The notes under the pieces are model-generated. The model saw only the letters and a list, made by a program, of their open reading frames with translations, had not been told where the DNA came from and ran no database searches. Source: Symsagittifera roscoffensis (Eukaryota > Xenacoelomorpha > Acoela > Convolutidae). Taken from it: 64,000 nt of DNA. A program made the position numbers and the translations under genes. Every line of letters starts with the position of its first letter. The first letter of the stretch is position 1. Positions 1-12,837 of this stretch are shown here, in pieces. The stretch is from the NCBI RefSeq assembly GCF_963678635.1, contig NC_087070.1, positions 43,818,988-43,882,987 of the forward strand. Direction: 5' to 3'.

Positions 1-3000
1 GGGGTTTTAATATGACATCTTACTTGAACCCTGTGATTTTTTTCAGGTTGTCGAAATCGGTTGAAAAACCTATCCTTCACCATAGTTCCTTCCCACGCTT
101 TCGAGCGTTGTCGGGACAAAACTGGTATCTCAATTTCGTAAAAAAATTTTAAAGAAATATATTCAAAGTTGTTCTTTAGTATAGTGACATTAGGTTGATG
201 TTTTAACTCCATGGCAACCTCGCCAATTCCAATCTACCCTATGCCATTTTAAACTGTGCTATCCTACCCTATGTACTAATCTACCATATGGCACTGTGCC
301 TTATATTCAAAGCAATTGAAACTTACCCCTCTCTTTGAAGAATCCGAAATACACTAGTTGAAAAAATTAACCGCAATTTTAAGTTTTTACTTTCGAAATG
401 TCCAATTTGAAAGACGATATTGGACTACATGTACTTTAAATTACAACTAATTTTTTATGTCTACCGTGAGGAACTGATCTTAGCTACCCTCAAAAGGGTA
501 GATTGGCGTAAGGTAGATCGATATATATGGTAGAATGGAATATGGTAAAATGCCCTGCTACCAATATTTTATAGCAGTTTTTGTTAATGATTGTTATTTG
601 ATTACACTGACAAAAATGGATTAAGATCCATTTTAGCATAAAAATGTATGTAGATTAAATTGAGATCGGTTGCAGCATGAAAAAAGTATGAAGATTGACT
701 AGCAAATATTAATATTCATTTGGATCAATTTAAAATCAATTAAAATGGATCCCAGCTGAAAAAAAAACGATCTAAATTGGTTTTAAATTGACTCAAATCT
801 GTTTGTTTTTTAAAATATTTAGTTGTTTTTATTTTCAAGGGGTTTAAACGGATTGATGTCGACTTAAATCAGTTTATTTCGAATTTTTCTACTTCTACAG
901 ATTTGAGTTTTTGTTTCATTTATTCTTTGCCAATCACTTTAATTACTACATCCATAGCGTCTGGTAGCATGACCAAAATTGACCAACTCATTTTTAAAGT
1001 TTCAAATTTCATTCTAGTTGATTTATGTCGACCATTTTCTTAGTTTTTCTACAGAATTTTGCTCTCAAATTCTGGCGTCTATTGATTGGTTTCTATGATT
1101 TAAAAAAAATTTGATATCATAAGCTAATTTTTATCGTTCGTTTTGTTTTTGTTATATAGGTTTTGCTCGAAACTTTCATTAATGATTTGCTCCAATTTAG
1201 TTGCATGTTTTTGAGCTCAGAATTTAATTTCAGAATTCGACCAGTTCCTTGAAATAGATTCATTAAATTTTTTCAAAGCTTCGAAATAGATTTCAGATAG
1301 AATTTTCAAACGCTAAAAATTATCTGCTCAGGTGTCTCTTAAAATGAGTTTCGATGGATTTTGGCAAGATTCGGGGGGATTTTAATGAATAAGAAAACCC
1401 ATCCAAGTCGATTTAAACCGGTTTTTAGACACTCTAATGATCCAAAAATTATCAGAAAGATCAATTTAAATCAATTTGAAATCCACTTCAGCTCCTTAAC
1501 CGTACATTTTTAATCAATTTGGATCGATTGAAAGAGCGGGGGGGGGGGGGGGGGGGAGTTTGTTTGCGGAAAAATGACGGGCATAAAAACCTTACTTTTT
1601 AATTTATCAACAAACAACTGCTGTTTTTGAGGTACTCTAATCGGAAAGCGACCATCATAACATGATTGTCTTAGGATAATATTGTAGTTGTTAGAAATAA
1701 ATAGTGCAAACTTCATTTAATCTGTCTCGAAATTGATAACAGAAATAATATGAAATGAAAGGAAATCATATATTTTTCACAAAAACAAATCTAAAATCTC
1801 GTCTTTTCAAAAAAAACTTTGATTAGCAGCGCAATGCCCAATTGGCAAAAAAACATGGTACAGTGTTGGAAAACTAGTATGAAATAGCCGATGGAAACAG
1901 TATTGTACTGGCTGAAAACCGACTAAACTTTTTGGTTCAACTCTGTAATCGAGATTAAGAAACAAAATTACGTTGTCATATGTCATCTCAGATTATCAGA
2001 ATAAATTTGTCTAAGAATTTTTATCTTTTTAATTGCCTTTTTTTAAATTTCATATGCCGTATGAAACTAACTCAATTTTTATTCTCTTTTTTTATTTTTT
2101 TTTGGCTACACTACGACTAAAAATGATACCAGTCAGTTGTGAAATTACCTTGTGATTACGCGATCACTGTGATGTAAATGCGTAGCGGTTATGTTATAAT
2201 CAGGTAATACAATTTTAAAACACCAACATCCGTGGAATGAACTTGCTGAAATTGACAATGACTTATGAAAAATAAACCAGAATAGTTATCTATTTTTGCT
2301 CTATGTAATCTTAAAATGGTTGTCCTCAGGGTTTTGCAGTTAACAGCTGTCTTAACATAACAAAAATAAAGGTGTGGAAATAATCAAATACCGAAAAAGC
2401 AATGGAAAATATAGAGGGTTAAATTAAATGCAAAATTTGCCACTTTTTAGCACCAATTCCACTCATCACAAAGGGACTTTTTAGCGTCTTAGCAGGCAGC
2501 GAAAATTGTTTAGGGTAAAAAGAAAACAAATAAGTGCTTTTTCCATTTGTAAAAGATATGGCACCTTTGGAAAGTTAAAAAAATACTTGAACGAAAGGAT
2601 ATAACCGTAACAATTTAGAACATCAGAAAGATAAATGAAATGCTTTTTTCATCAGAAAGAGAAGTTATTGTCCGATACTCTTTTTGTTTTTGTTTGTCAG
2701 GGAGGATTTTCAACGGAGCAAAATGAGGATAGCGATTGCTGCAAATAGCTGAGTTTTAAGAGGCATGTGTATATAAAAAAGTGCTCGAGCAAACAAAATA
2801 TGACCAAACAAAGAAAAAATACATTAAGAGAGATGAAATGATAAAAACGGCACAGTTACATGTAAACCTGCTCGGAAATCAAGACACGTCTGCGCTTCTT
2901 CTGAAGCAAGATTTTTTTAAAAGTTTGACTCTTTTTTTGATTGAAATTATCAAAAAAATGAAATATTGTTGTTTTATATGGCGGATATAGTTCAAACAGC

Positions 3001-3940
3001 TCTGTAAATTACCATACCAATCACGCGTGATAAGATGTAACAAACATGCTGACACTTTGGTCATGACACTAATCCGAATGTGCTTCCTGAATAATTAAGG
3101 AAATGAATAATTATCGGAAACGAAAAAATTATCAAAGAAAAATAATATAGAATGACGATGGCTGATTCTTTTTGGTTTTTCGCCAACTAAAAAGCTCAAT
3201 TGAAACAAGGTTACTTATAGGATGAAATAAAATCTGGATTATAACAAGCAGACAGATAGATTTTTTAACCGCAATTGTCACACATCGCAAACGAATTAAG
3301 GTTTCTGGTAAAGCAGCTTCGTCTTTCATCTTACAGATTTTTTTCATCTTATAATCACATTTTTCCAAACCACTTTTGTTCAGCATAGTCAGAGTTTGAA
3401 ACGGAAAAAGAACCATGAGTAATCAAAAATGCTATGACTTTGAACTACAAAAAAACACGAAATCTTCCGAAAGCGCTACAAAATGCTGTTGAATTGTCCA
3501 AATTGTTCACTTTTCAAATAATCTGACTTTTCCATGAGTGGCTTTCCGATAGTTTCGCTTTTGATCAGCTTATGGCCCTCGTGGTAGTAAGTCTGAATTC
3601 TGACCAAATCGAACTGCAACAACTAAACACTGACAAATGAGACATTAATCGACATTGAGCCGAGCAATGTTAGCTTTCAAGCCGGAATTTCATTTCTTTG
3701 TGTATGAGATTGATGAAACATGGTAAAATAAAACCAATGCATTGATTAGTTGTGAGAAACTAATCGTGGTTTGTTAGCTTAATTTTAATATTAGGCTTAG
3801 AACAAAAAACTGTTAACACAAAAAAATTTCGAGGACCGGCGGAATCATTGAAACATTGCTCAAATATTTGTTTTAGTCGTTATCTTCAAGCAATGGATCG
3901 TTTTTAGAAAATTCGATTCAATGCAATAACTGAATTGAAA
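1..3940. other. AT-rich stretch without a recognisable gene
   Basis: This stretch is strongly AT-rich, with many short poly-A and poly-T runs. Scattered, loosely repeated words of the type ttgatttaaattgg lie between about 600 and 1500. Open frames are short (under 100 codons), low in complexity and show no family motif. Between 215 and 560 several copies of a ctaccctat-like word occur in both orientations. I see no coding signal, RNA gene or clear terminal repeat. Confidence 0.6.
1538..1556. repeat. Homopolymer G tract (19 bases)
   Basis: An uninterrupted run of 19 G lies in otherwise AT-rich DNA. It could form a G-quadruplex on the plus strand. Its exact length is prone to sequencing and assembly error. 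Confidence 0.9.
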
Positions 3941-3949
3941 TTGATTCAT

Positions 3950-4885
3950 GAGAAACGATTTTGTTTTTAACATTTTTTTTTGTTTTGTTAAAGTTAAGCC
4001 TTGATATTTGAAGACCCGTAGATAGGAAATGAAACATCGATGATTAACGGTCTTATTTGACAAAAAGAATGGATTGGAAAGGATCACTTTGAGTTGACAT
4101 GCTTTTTTAAAAAAAATTCGTCCGAAAAAAAGACACGTCCGAAAAAAAGACCTTTTTCATTTTCGCGAGAACTGAAAAACAGCGAAAATCAGAACCATGA
4201 TTTTTGCTTGCGTAAACAAGAACCACGACGAGCGAGACAGAAATAACTTGAGCAGAGGCATTCGTAGAAAGCCTTCCGAGTTGTAACGATTGTGCTGTTA
4301 CCTTCGTTACCGGAAGAATTGAGCGAATTGGGAAGGCTGAAGACGAAAGCAGCAAAGCTTCCTGATCGTGAAGAAGGCGTCTTTTCAGGAATAATAAAGA
4401 AATCGGAAGGGTCTGGAGATACACTCCTGAGCTGTAGTTATAATAACTTTTAGCTTCCGTAGATTTCCTGAATTAAATTATAACATCTATTTTCAGTTTC
4501 TTGCTATAAGAAGTTAAGGGTTAAGGGAAGGGTCGATCCATATCCGATGGATAGGGTGATTTTCTCTAGTGTACAAAACCAAAAGTAATATGGTAACTTA
4601 ATCATGATAATGTATTTGCTACGTTTTCAGGAGTGACCTCGTGGTCTTGGGATACTGATACCCAGCCATGAATTCACTATTTTGCACGCAACTAAGTTAA
4701 TTTGCGCGGCTCGGCTGGTAGCCTTTAAGCAGTAACAACTCGTTGACCCTATGTTATGAGGATCATTTTGAACTGGATTTGGAAGAGACGGTTAAAAGCA
4801 CGTGAAGCTCTACCTTGACGCTAGCCAGTCGTTATAGGATATAATTTTACTTTCCATCGTTATGTATTTTCCGTCGAATGTTACA
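3950..4885 (+). repeat. Alpha-type LTR, plus orientation (left edge approximate)
   Basis: This block matches, in order and on the opposite strand, the blocks at 34,216-35,027 and 53,724-54,614. Shared landmarks include a ttccgagttgtaacgattgt-like word near 4275, a gatccat..atggat core near 4535 and ggagtgacctcgtggtct near 4630. It also shares gggatactga.acccagccatga near 4642 and gacgctagccagtcgtt near 4820. It ends at tgttaca (4879-4885), matching the TGTTACA end of the 53.7 kb copy. The left edge is too diverged for an exact boundary and is estimated from the spacing in the other copies. It lies about 300 bases upstream of the first coding trace of the SGNH element, so it may be that element's 5' LTR, or a separate LTR next to it. 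Confidence 0.7.
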
Positions 4886-5179
4886 CATAATTTGTTTTCA
4901 TCGAATTGATATTGCGTCTTTACTTGCAGACCTGTGAGTTTGCGTCGCTTTTGTTCATTCGTAGTTTTTGCTAAAGTTGTTCAATAGAAAAATAACTATC
5001 TGTGAGGTATTCTTGATTCTTGAAAATGAAAAATTTTCTATGAGAGAGATCAAAAAATTAGGAAAAAAACGACAGAACTTTCTAGAGCAGCGCAAAGACC
5101 ATCAACTGCAAATCGGCCCTGGATTTTGGTATTCTTGAGTTTTTTTCTGGAGTGGGTTTTCTTCAGATGTGATTCAGTG

Positions 5180-5470
5180 CCGGCGGCTCTGAGCAAGTCG
5201 GTATTAGATGACCTGTTTCAGCGATTGAGGGATTTGGACTGAATTTAATTGAACGAGCAAGTGGCGGTGATGCTGACCGCTACAATGCAACTCGAGTCAC
5301 AAGGCGAAGGAAGGGAGTCAGCTATGGAGACTCTCATATTAGTGGGTTATGTGTCTGAAGGGATTTCAGATCGGTTTCGAATCAGATTTCAAATGTGTGT
5401 CTACCCATTGGGGGTTGAGAGGGAAATATGTGACCAGAAACCGTGGCTTAAGCACCAGTACAGAGAATAG
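5180..5470 (+). pseudogene. N-terminal segment of the SGNH element protein (copy 1)
   Basis: The translated stretch resembles the N-terminal part of the minus-strand element (43.58-43.3 kb). Both have a short helical start of the type LDDLFQRLRDLD, and a G..R-x5-Q region followed by basic residues lies near 5430-5465. It is a fossil fragment with no assigned function. It matters because the coding part begins only about 300 bases after the alpha LTR. Confidence 0.45.
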
Positions 5471-6109
5471 GGCGGGGAATTTCCAATCCCAGTCAAGCCA
5501 ATAATAAGTGTTGGAGTTCAGTCATCAAGCTAGACACATTCGATGATCGGAAGGCAACTCGGCAGGTATCGAATCTGACTCTCCGGATACAATGGCGCTA
5601 ATGAGGGATCTAGAAGGAGACTAAAGCGAGCGGGATCAGCTGTTGCGATAGCGAGATCAACCTGACGGATCAACGAGAACGGTGTATAACGATACTCGAG
5701 ATCGAGCAGGTACAAAGAGTGTATCAGGAAGAAATTGAAAAATCTAGAGCGAAGGTAGGCAGAACCGTCGGACCGAAAGGACCCCTGTCAAACCGTCCTC
5801 GGCCAGATTGTAACATAGATACAGATGAAACGCTCAGCGCAGTTGCAATTTGGACAAGATAACCCACGAACAAATCAGTCCAGGTGAGGAAACAAGGACG
5901 CCTCGCAGGCCAACGCCATCCATGCGAGACATAGAGTTGAGACATATGAGACTCCAACCAATACACGCCACAATACCTGGCTAACACCGGCAGCCAAGGA
6001 ATGCGGAGACATCATGCTTGAGGGAACTTCAAGACCAGAGAGCCATTCCTGAAGAGGCTCCTGAATCTTGGAGGTTACGACCGGTGCGAGGTGCAATCAT
6101 CTCCAATTA

Positions 6110-7010
6110 AATGAGAAATATAACTCGCAATTACTACCGGCACAGCAGCAGCAATTGGATTGCGTCTCAGCAAGCACGGAGGCATGTTTTTGAAGATTCC
6201 GCTTGGACAGACTATCTGACCAAGCCACGAATACCTGATGGCGCGATTCAATTGATGATCGCTGACAGTATCGTTAGGGTCTTGGCTCGAAAAGTAACTT
6301 ACTCTCAGATCGTGAGCTTCAGTTTTTCGGAAGCAGCCTTGCTTTAAATGTTGGCCTCTCTGAAGGTGCTGGATATCAAAACGCTAGACTGGCCTCTCTG
6401 AAGGTGCTGGAGATCAAAAAGTGACAATGATGAAGCGGACAAACGACGGGTCTAGAAGCGAGCCTCAGAAGATGACGCGGTTGTCTGGTGAGACAGACTG
6501 CTCGTTACAAGAGCTGAAACTTCAACTGGATCCGACGATGATCACGATATGCACCGTGCCTTTCGTAAGAAGAATCATGACAACGAGAAAAATCTGAACG
6601 GAAGAAGGCGTAACATCAATAATGTAATTCGATAGATCCAAGGACGAAGCATCTTGCCTTCCAATTATTAGACATGGCTCACAAACTGCAAGAAGCCCTG
6701 CCCGTGGGATGGTTGTCAGACGGGATCATTTCGACAGTCCTGATAGCACAAAATGGCTGAGCCAGGTCTTCTAGCAAAACAACGATAGGCTGGACAGGTT
6801 TTTGGTGGAGACAGGGCATTTCAATTTTGGTCCGCCTCCGGACCGTCCGTTCCGACAAAATCCATCAAGTCTAAGCTAGGAGAACGAAAAGAATCCAGAG
6901 ATAGCTCTGGAAGCAGCAGAAGCAGACTTCTCGGCTCCACGTTGCATGAGAATGAAACTAGAGGATCCCTTTTACCTCAGAGTTCATTGACAGAAATAGT
7001 ATCAGTGACG
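6110..7010 (+). pseudogene. SGNH/GDSL-hydrolase-like domain part (copy 1)
   Basis: A block near 6251-6293 reads LMIADSIVRVLARK, which fits the block I motif (GDS-type, followed by a hydrophobic and basic helix) of SGNH-fold hydrolases. Downstream, near 6590-6640, is a stretch resembling the helical region between blocks. Near 6811-6840 lies TGHFNFGPPP, a Gly/Pro-rich exit from the domain, then a Ser/Arg-rich linker near 6890-6930. SGNH hydrolases are esterases and lipases; similar domains are known in the ORF1 of some LINEs. The order of motifs matches, from memory, multi-copy uncharacterised coral proteins. It is a broken fossil and activity is not expected. Confidence 0.55.
6353..6428 (+). 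repeat. Two-copy direct repeat, period 38
   Basis: The word ggcctctctgaaggtgctgg occurs at 6353 and again at 6391, each followed by a.atcaaaa. It is a local tandem duplication inside the SGNH-like part of copy 1. Confidence 0.85.
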
Positions 7011-7069
7011 AAACAAAGAGGTAATAGGAGAATCACAAGTCTGGTTTACGAAGACTGAACAAGCAAGTC

Positions 7070-8400
7070 GGGGTAACTGAGAGGATCAAAAAATTGGATC
7101 TAAGAGAGTTGGCATTTCGCCAAGAGCTGATTGAAGCACTAAGGCAGAAGATCTTATCTAACGAGAACCTGGGCGACCACTATTGCGTGGAAAAGATGAA
7201 AACTCTTGGAGCTCACTTCACTCGAGCTTCGATATAAGAATTAGCCGATTTGCAAAGAATGCCAATAAAGGCGTTATTTGGCCCGATCAACTACAGAGAA
7301 CTAAAGAAAAAGGTAGTCCAAAGTCTATCGTGGCGCCACTGACGCACAGGACGAATACCATTAGAACACAGGTGGCCATCCCAGCAGAGCTGGAGGCCTC
7401 TGATAATTTTTGGATTCGAAAAGCATGGGACTGCCAGATATTGCCCATGCGGATCCAAAATAGCTAAAACACTTGCGGCCTACGTCCGATCGGACCCTGG
7501 CGCAGACAGCATCAGAATCGATGCGATTTTAGATTAGGTGGGTCATCAAACAAGCTGTTCTGGCCAGAAACCCTCTTGTATGCGTTGCCGGGAGAAGAAT
7601 TGAACCAGAATTTGACCTTCGTGGTGGTGATCAAATCTGAGACGCCATGTGAACCAGAACTACTATGTTTCGCAACGATCACTTGCATGCAGAGGGTTTT
7701 CTTGATTCATTGAGAGAAAAAGAGACATCATCGTCAGTGAAGATCTGTAAAGCGATCCAGACATTGTTTACTGCATCTTCATTCGTGTTGAAGACGAGTG
7801 TTGTTTTTGCGTCCTTGCAAGAATATGCAAACAAACTCCCGGCTTTTAAATTTGATACTCCTATGTGCCCTCAACCCTGAACTGGACAATAAAGTAAAAT
7901 CAATTTGTCAGCGAACTCGTAGAAGCCTCGAGGCGCTATGGGAATATCCGCCCAGAATGTGGCCGATTCCGCCTTTGGAGGTGAATTTGCGATCTCAAAA
8001 GGCGGAATTGGCTGCATGCTGGGCGGATATTCCCAATGCACCAGGATGCTTTGCTTTTTCGAGTTTGCTGACATTTTGGTCGTTTTTGACGAACCATTTT
8101 GTCTGGACATCTCAAAATTTGCTCGGCAGCCAAAGCTGAAGCCGTTCATTAAGGAAGACCGTCAAAATCTCCACCTCACCTGTGAAAGAGGCAATTGCCT
8201 TTCTTGATACCTCGATGATAAAGGACTGGAGACAAGTCCTATGAAGGGACCCTTCAAAGACCAGGTGTGGTAGTTCAAGCAAGAGCCTCTTGAGCAAACG
8301 AGAGTAAAAATCAATGACAGTGGGAACGTTTTTTTCGCAGGCCAATGACACGGCCAATTTGATCTTCTAGAGGGAACATGAGAATGGAAATTTGAAGAAA
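7070..8400 (+). pseudogene. Middle region of SGNH element (copy 1)
   Basis: A charged stretch near 7080-7140 (IKKLDLRELAFRQEL) is followed by a segment near 7240-7320 (ELADLQRMPIKALFGPINYR-like). Near 7985-8110 the reading LRSQKAELAACWADIPNA aligns with LKPLRAELPAVWSDISNA on the minus strand near 40.7 kb, which links the two copies. No known domain was recognised. It is a broken fossil. An imperfect long inverted repeat (7940-8034) lies inside it. Confidence 0.45.
7940..8034. repeat. Imperfect inverted repeat, 37-bp arms
   Basis: The left arm 7940-7976 (gggaatatccgccca...ttccgccttt) and the right arm 7998-8034 (aaaggcggaa...tgggcggatattccc) are reverse complements with about five mismatches. 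They are separated by 21 bases. The first 16 outer bases pair perfectly. The structure could form a stable hairpin in DNA or RNA. Confidence 0.85.
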
Positions 8401-8639
8401 AAGAACACACATAACTCTTGTGGTTCCTTTACCCTGTTAGGAAAAGGACTTTGTTATAGCCTATTCTCCGCAGTGTGGACCCTGTTTGAGAAATTTGTAC
8501 AGGACATAATAATAGTGTCAGTTTACTTAGCACTCGCGCTGTTTCTGGTGTTCTCTTAGAGCCTTTAAAACATGGAACAGTCCTTTTTTTTCAGTACGGG
8601 GTGGAAACTTTAAAGATTTTGGTTACTTGACTCTGAGAT

Positions 8640-9410
8640 TTCGAACTTAAGGGATTTGGCAGTATTTCATCGGTTGATGATGTACGTGAGCCCAGACCCA
8701 ATGTCGATGTGCAGGACCCACTCGATCATTGACGTGTACTCACACAACGATACCGCAGGCCTCAAGTTGTTACTGGTGGAATACCTCTTGATGCAGAATC
8801 GATACATGGGGGAAGAAGACGCCAGGCTTAAAAAAATAGAAGGACTAGTGGTTCTCAATGGTGGCTTGATTTTGGTCACAGATCTGTGTCCAGTCATGAG
8901 ATCGGATCTTCTTCAAAAAATTAGAGGGCTAGGAGAGATGCTCACTAGTGTTTAAGGGCCAAGACTATTTAGAGACTATTTACAGACAATCGGTGACCCA
9001 CAGTAGTCTGATCAGTGTTCTGCATGAAACGACCCTGAATTGGAACAAACAAGAGTAATTGAAAGTACTTCAGATGAAAGACAATAGGCTGTTCGTAAGG
9101 ATCAGGGAACCGGATTTACTTGAATTGAAATTCACCGGCCAATCGCATTGCCGAATGGGAGAAACATAGGAAGGACCAATCGCGGCCGGCTCACCCGGTG
9201 TTCTCGAAGCTAACCCCTCTGGATAAAGCAACTTGCCGGATCTTGAGAATTTTGACCTGGAAGGACAATTTTGAGCTGGTAGGAGAAGAACTGGGTGTGA
9301 TACTGGTGAGCGATGATGTAACGACAACGCTGCCAGAGCTCACGATGTTTCGGGGGATTACACTGGGGATGACCATCAATGAAAAGACAGTTTTAAAGAC
9401 GCTCTAAATT
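8640..9410 (+). pseudogene. SGNH-element segment shared with the tandem array (copy 1)
   Basis: The stretch near 8760-8890 (LKLLLVEYLLMQNRYMGEE, then a run ending in GGLILVTDLC) aligns with the pieces inside the tandem array at 20.88, 24.53 and 27.48 kb, which read LKTLLIEYLLMENRQLRGEE. A second shared stretch lies near 9190-9330 (LRILTWKDNFELVGEELGVIL-like). The segment is rich in Leu and acidic residues and is of unknown function. It identifies the source of the array pieces. Confidence 0.55.
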
Positions 9411-9419
9411 GGGTCTGGA

Positions 9420-12400
9420 GTGGGTCTGGACCCAAAATGAGTAACAACAGCTCAAAATACAGCTCCTGTAAATAGAGTTTTCAAGACTTATCGTAAAACT
9501 GATATTACTTTTAGTAAACTTATTATTAAGACCAAAGCTATTGCTATTTTAAAAGATGAAATTATACTTAGGACAAAGGGAGACAAGAGAGAATGGAAAA
9601 AGCAAAATTGTTGTACAATAATCAGTGCGAGACGGTTTGAAAAGGTAAACACTTGCAATGGTTGCTGAAGCCACACCTTTGCCTAGAGAACGGTGATCCA
9701 GGAAAAAATGCGCAAGGAAAAAAGCAGTATCCAAAGCGAAATTAAAAAAAAGTTCCATCGATGATGTTGGCTAGGTGAAAGACCTCGGACTTCAGAAAAA
9801 ACTCTATCTCCAGAAAAATTATGACAGTTTCACTTGCGATTGAAGAATTGTCAAGACCTGAACAAGTGACAGACATGAACTTCAGGCCACAACACAAAAG
9901 ATAAAAAAGGGCTCTATGAGTGTATAAATGTGGGAAGTTTACCTGAGCCCTGAGTGGGTCTGAAACAATTTTGATGAGCCAGTCACGGCGGGTTCACTTG
10001 AGAAAAGTTCGACCAGAAAAACTACTCATTCATTTTGGGTTGCTCTGGGTACAGTGAGAGAATTAGAGATCAGTTTGAAACCTGTCGATGAGGGCGTTGC
10101 AAAGAAGAGAAATTCGGTCACGCAGCAAAAAGCTGACAAAACAAGCCAGATCATAGGAGTCAGCTGGCAGAACTTGGGAAAGACTCTTGCATGAGTACTC
10201 TGAGAATACGATGAGGAAATCTACATCGGCAGATCCATTTGTTAGGCCAGAAGCGCTGTTGCTTTTTGCTTGATGCGTGACGGGAGTTAAACTGCAGGAC
10301 CTTACATCATATGAAAAGGTGAAATTGGGTGACATGGGCCTAAACATTAACAATATATTGGCACTGCATAGAACTCGTGATGATGCCGGATAGAGTCTAG
10401 CTGAGCGTGATTCCTGTTGCTGTGGTTTTGCCTTGCCACTATAATGCAATGAAGGGGAAAGCCTCGGAAATACGAGTCTCAAGTGTCATTTTGTACGTGT
10501 ATTAGACGTGGGTCCGAAAAGGATCATGGAAAGATCAACGAATCAGCAATCAATCATTAAAGCTGAAAACTACTCACAACCATCGAAGATGAGGGAATAA
10601 CATTATGTGTTAGGTATCAATGGGTATCTCCTGCAACTTGTTCTTGAGTGCAGAAGCAGGTTGCGCATATATATTATTCGAAGTTGCCGAATTGTTGAAA
10701 TTCTGGATGGAAAAGATGACAAAAAACGATATCCTCGATCAAGACAAGTCGAAACTTGGGTACTTTTGAGAAGGAATCCAAGATCATCTGTGGACCTCAA
10801 TCAGAGAATAGGGTAGAAACGAGACTTGACGGCGAGGAAAACTACTCGGTCGTCGTGGCGCCCGCATTCGCAAGTCAGTCTGAATGGTGAAATCACCATA
10901 ATATAAGGACTGCTGCCCGGTCCTCATGAAGATCTAGGTAATCTGAATGTGGTGTATAAAGTAAGGTTGCCTCATCAAACGACGCCAAAATCGAAGACTT
11001 GAAAGATGAACGAAAGAAATGTACTTGTCTGGTCTTTGGAGCGAGTGAAGGAGGGTTACGAGTGTGATGGAAGTTATTGTGTGCGCAGAAGGAAGACCTA
11101 GTTGTGTGGCTTGGTGACGTTACAAAAAAAGACAGAAGTGATGGACAGATCCAGGATGATTGCTACTCCAGCACGATCATGAACCTAGCCACCTCTCTTG
11201 GGTTCTTCTCAATGATGTGCAGCCTGGAGTCACTTAAATTGTAAGGGTGTAGACATCAACTGGTCACCACAGTTAGTACCGAAACGAGGCCAGGGGCGCT
11301 ACAAAAGAATGTAAAACGTATCAGAGGAATGAAAGGGGGTCTAGAAGCTGAAATGATGTTCACAATAAGTTAAGGAAGACTTCCAATAAGTGAAGGACAA
11401 ACCAATCCGAAACCTTTGGTGGGATTTGTAAGGACGAACTAATGTCTATGATTGGCTCGAATTTCCCGTAACTCTCCGAATCTATTGAAGAAACTGAAGT
11501 GAGCGGTGCCTGCAACAAAGATGGAACAATTGAAAAGTCTGGGAAAGAATTTCATGAGTTATAACAAGAATTAAAAATACAATTGAGTTCGAGAAGCAGA
11601 GCAAAAGCCGAAAGGTCCCTAAGGATGCTCCAGTGGTGGATTGAACGGACTCGGCTCATGCCAAAATCAGAAAACTTGAGCCATTTTTTGAGGCATCTGT
11701 CAACAGTAACATCACATGCATCAACAACCGCTGTACCGCTCCAAAATTCAGATACCCCGAGACAAGCAAATTCTTTTTAAAAGAAGTCAGGTCCTTTGGA
11801 CTAACAAATTAGGTCACGGTATTCACTGTAAGCTCTTGGCTAGCATCATTATCCACTGAGGAGAAGCTCATAAAGTATCGAGAGTAGAAAAAACCACTCA
11901 TGAAAGAATTTCATCAGGCAATTGATTATAACCGGAGGCTAGAGTTAATCGAGACACCTTGCAAACCATTTGCCATACCTACGGAAGCATATATAGAGTC
12001 TTTTCCTCAATGTTCAGGGCCACGCTTACGCCGTGGTCGTGTATTTTGGCTAAGATTTACATGAGGAAACACCCAAAAAATCGACCTCTGTTATCACCGG
12101 AATGGGGTAACGACAGGGTGGAAAAGAGCAGTCAAAGCCTCAAGAGACAACACGAAGAAACGATTGCCGTTTTTGGAGGATGACTTGGCAAAGAACGTCA
12201 GGCTGAATCTCCATTCGTCATTTAGTCGATTGGAGGTGAAAATGAAAACGCTGCTGAAACGTGCCTTGAGATTACAAGATCAAAAGAAGTCGATGCACCT
12301 TTCAGACCAACTGAAAAGCTGGGAAGCGGTTGTGGTCAACTCCGAAGACGAGATGTTATTATCAAAGCAGATCAAAATACAGAAAAAATCCCGGCCCCGC

Positions 12401-12460
12401 ACGTCGAAGGCACTTAGTGGATCTGAAAACGTTCCTAAAAATTCCTGAGAGTACAGTTTG
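9420..12460 (+). pseudogene. C-terminal part of SGNH element (copy 1)
   Basis: This aligns with copy 3 (30.0-33.0 kb). Shared words include cacgcagcaaaa at 10,119 and 30,682, a ttc(a/g)gggc.acgctta-like stretch at 12,013 and 32,463, and the reading DLAKNVRLNLHSSFSR near 12,180-12,230. The minus-strand element has DLGRNVTLCLHNSFCR near 35.96 kb. The tail is Lys/Arg-rich. It is a fossil with many breaks; no catalytic motif was recognised. Confidence 0.5.
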
Positions 12461-12837
12461 GTTTCAAGGGGCTTGAGCTTGATTGTGAGCTTGTACTGAG
12501 GATCTGAGTGAACAAATCAAAATAAACAAAAGACAATTATTGTTATTTTTTAACTAATATCTATTTATACATCAAAATGTGCATAAAAAATTTCTGATTG
12601 GGCTGATTGAAAAAAAAATGTTTTAAAGTCAAATCCGTTGGCAGGTGGATGCCAAGTTTAATCACTGTTTAGCTTTTGCATGACGAGTTCATAGTGCTGT
12701 GATTTTTAGGGAAATATATTACGTTTCCTTTCGCGCAATATTCTGTAAATGAACACTCGCACTATATCAAAACTTCATGGTACTCCGGAGGGTCACTGAC
12801 ACAAAAAAGACATACGATGAGGACATCGACCCTGAGT

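Noticed and set aside
3132-4424. Minus-strand open frames of 75-105 codons left of copy 1
   Set aside because: The frame at 4107-4424 lies in the alpha LTR and the others in AT-rich DNA; none has a family motif.
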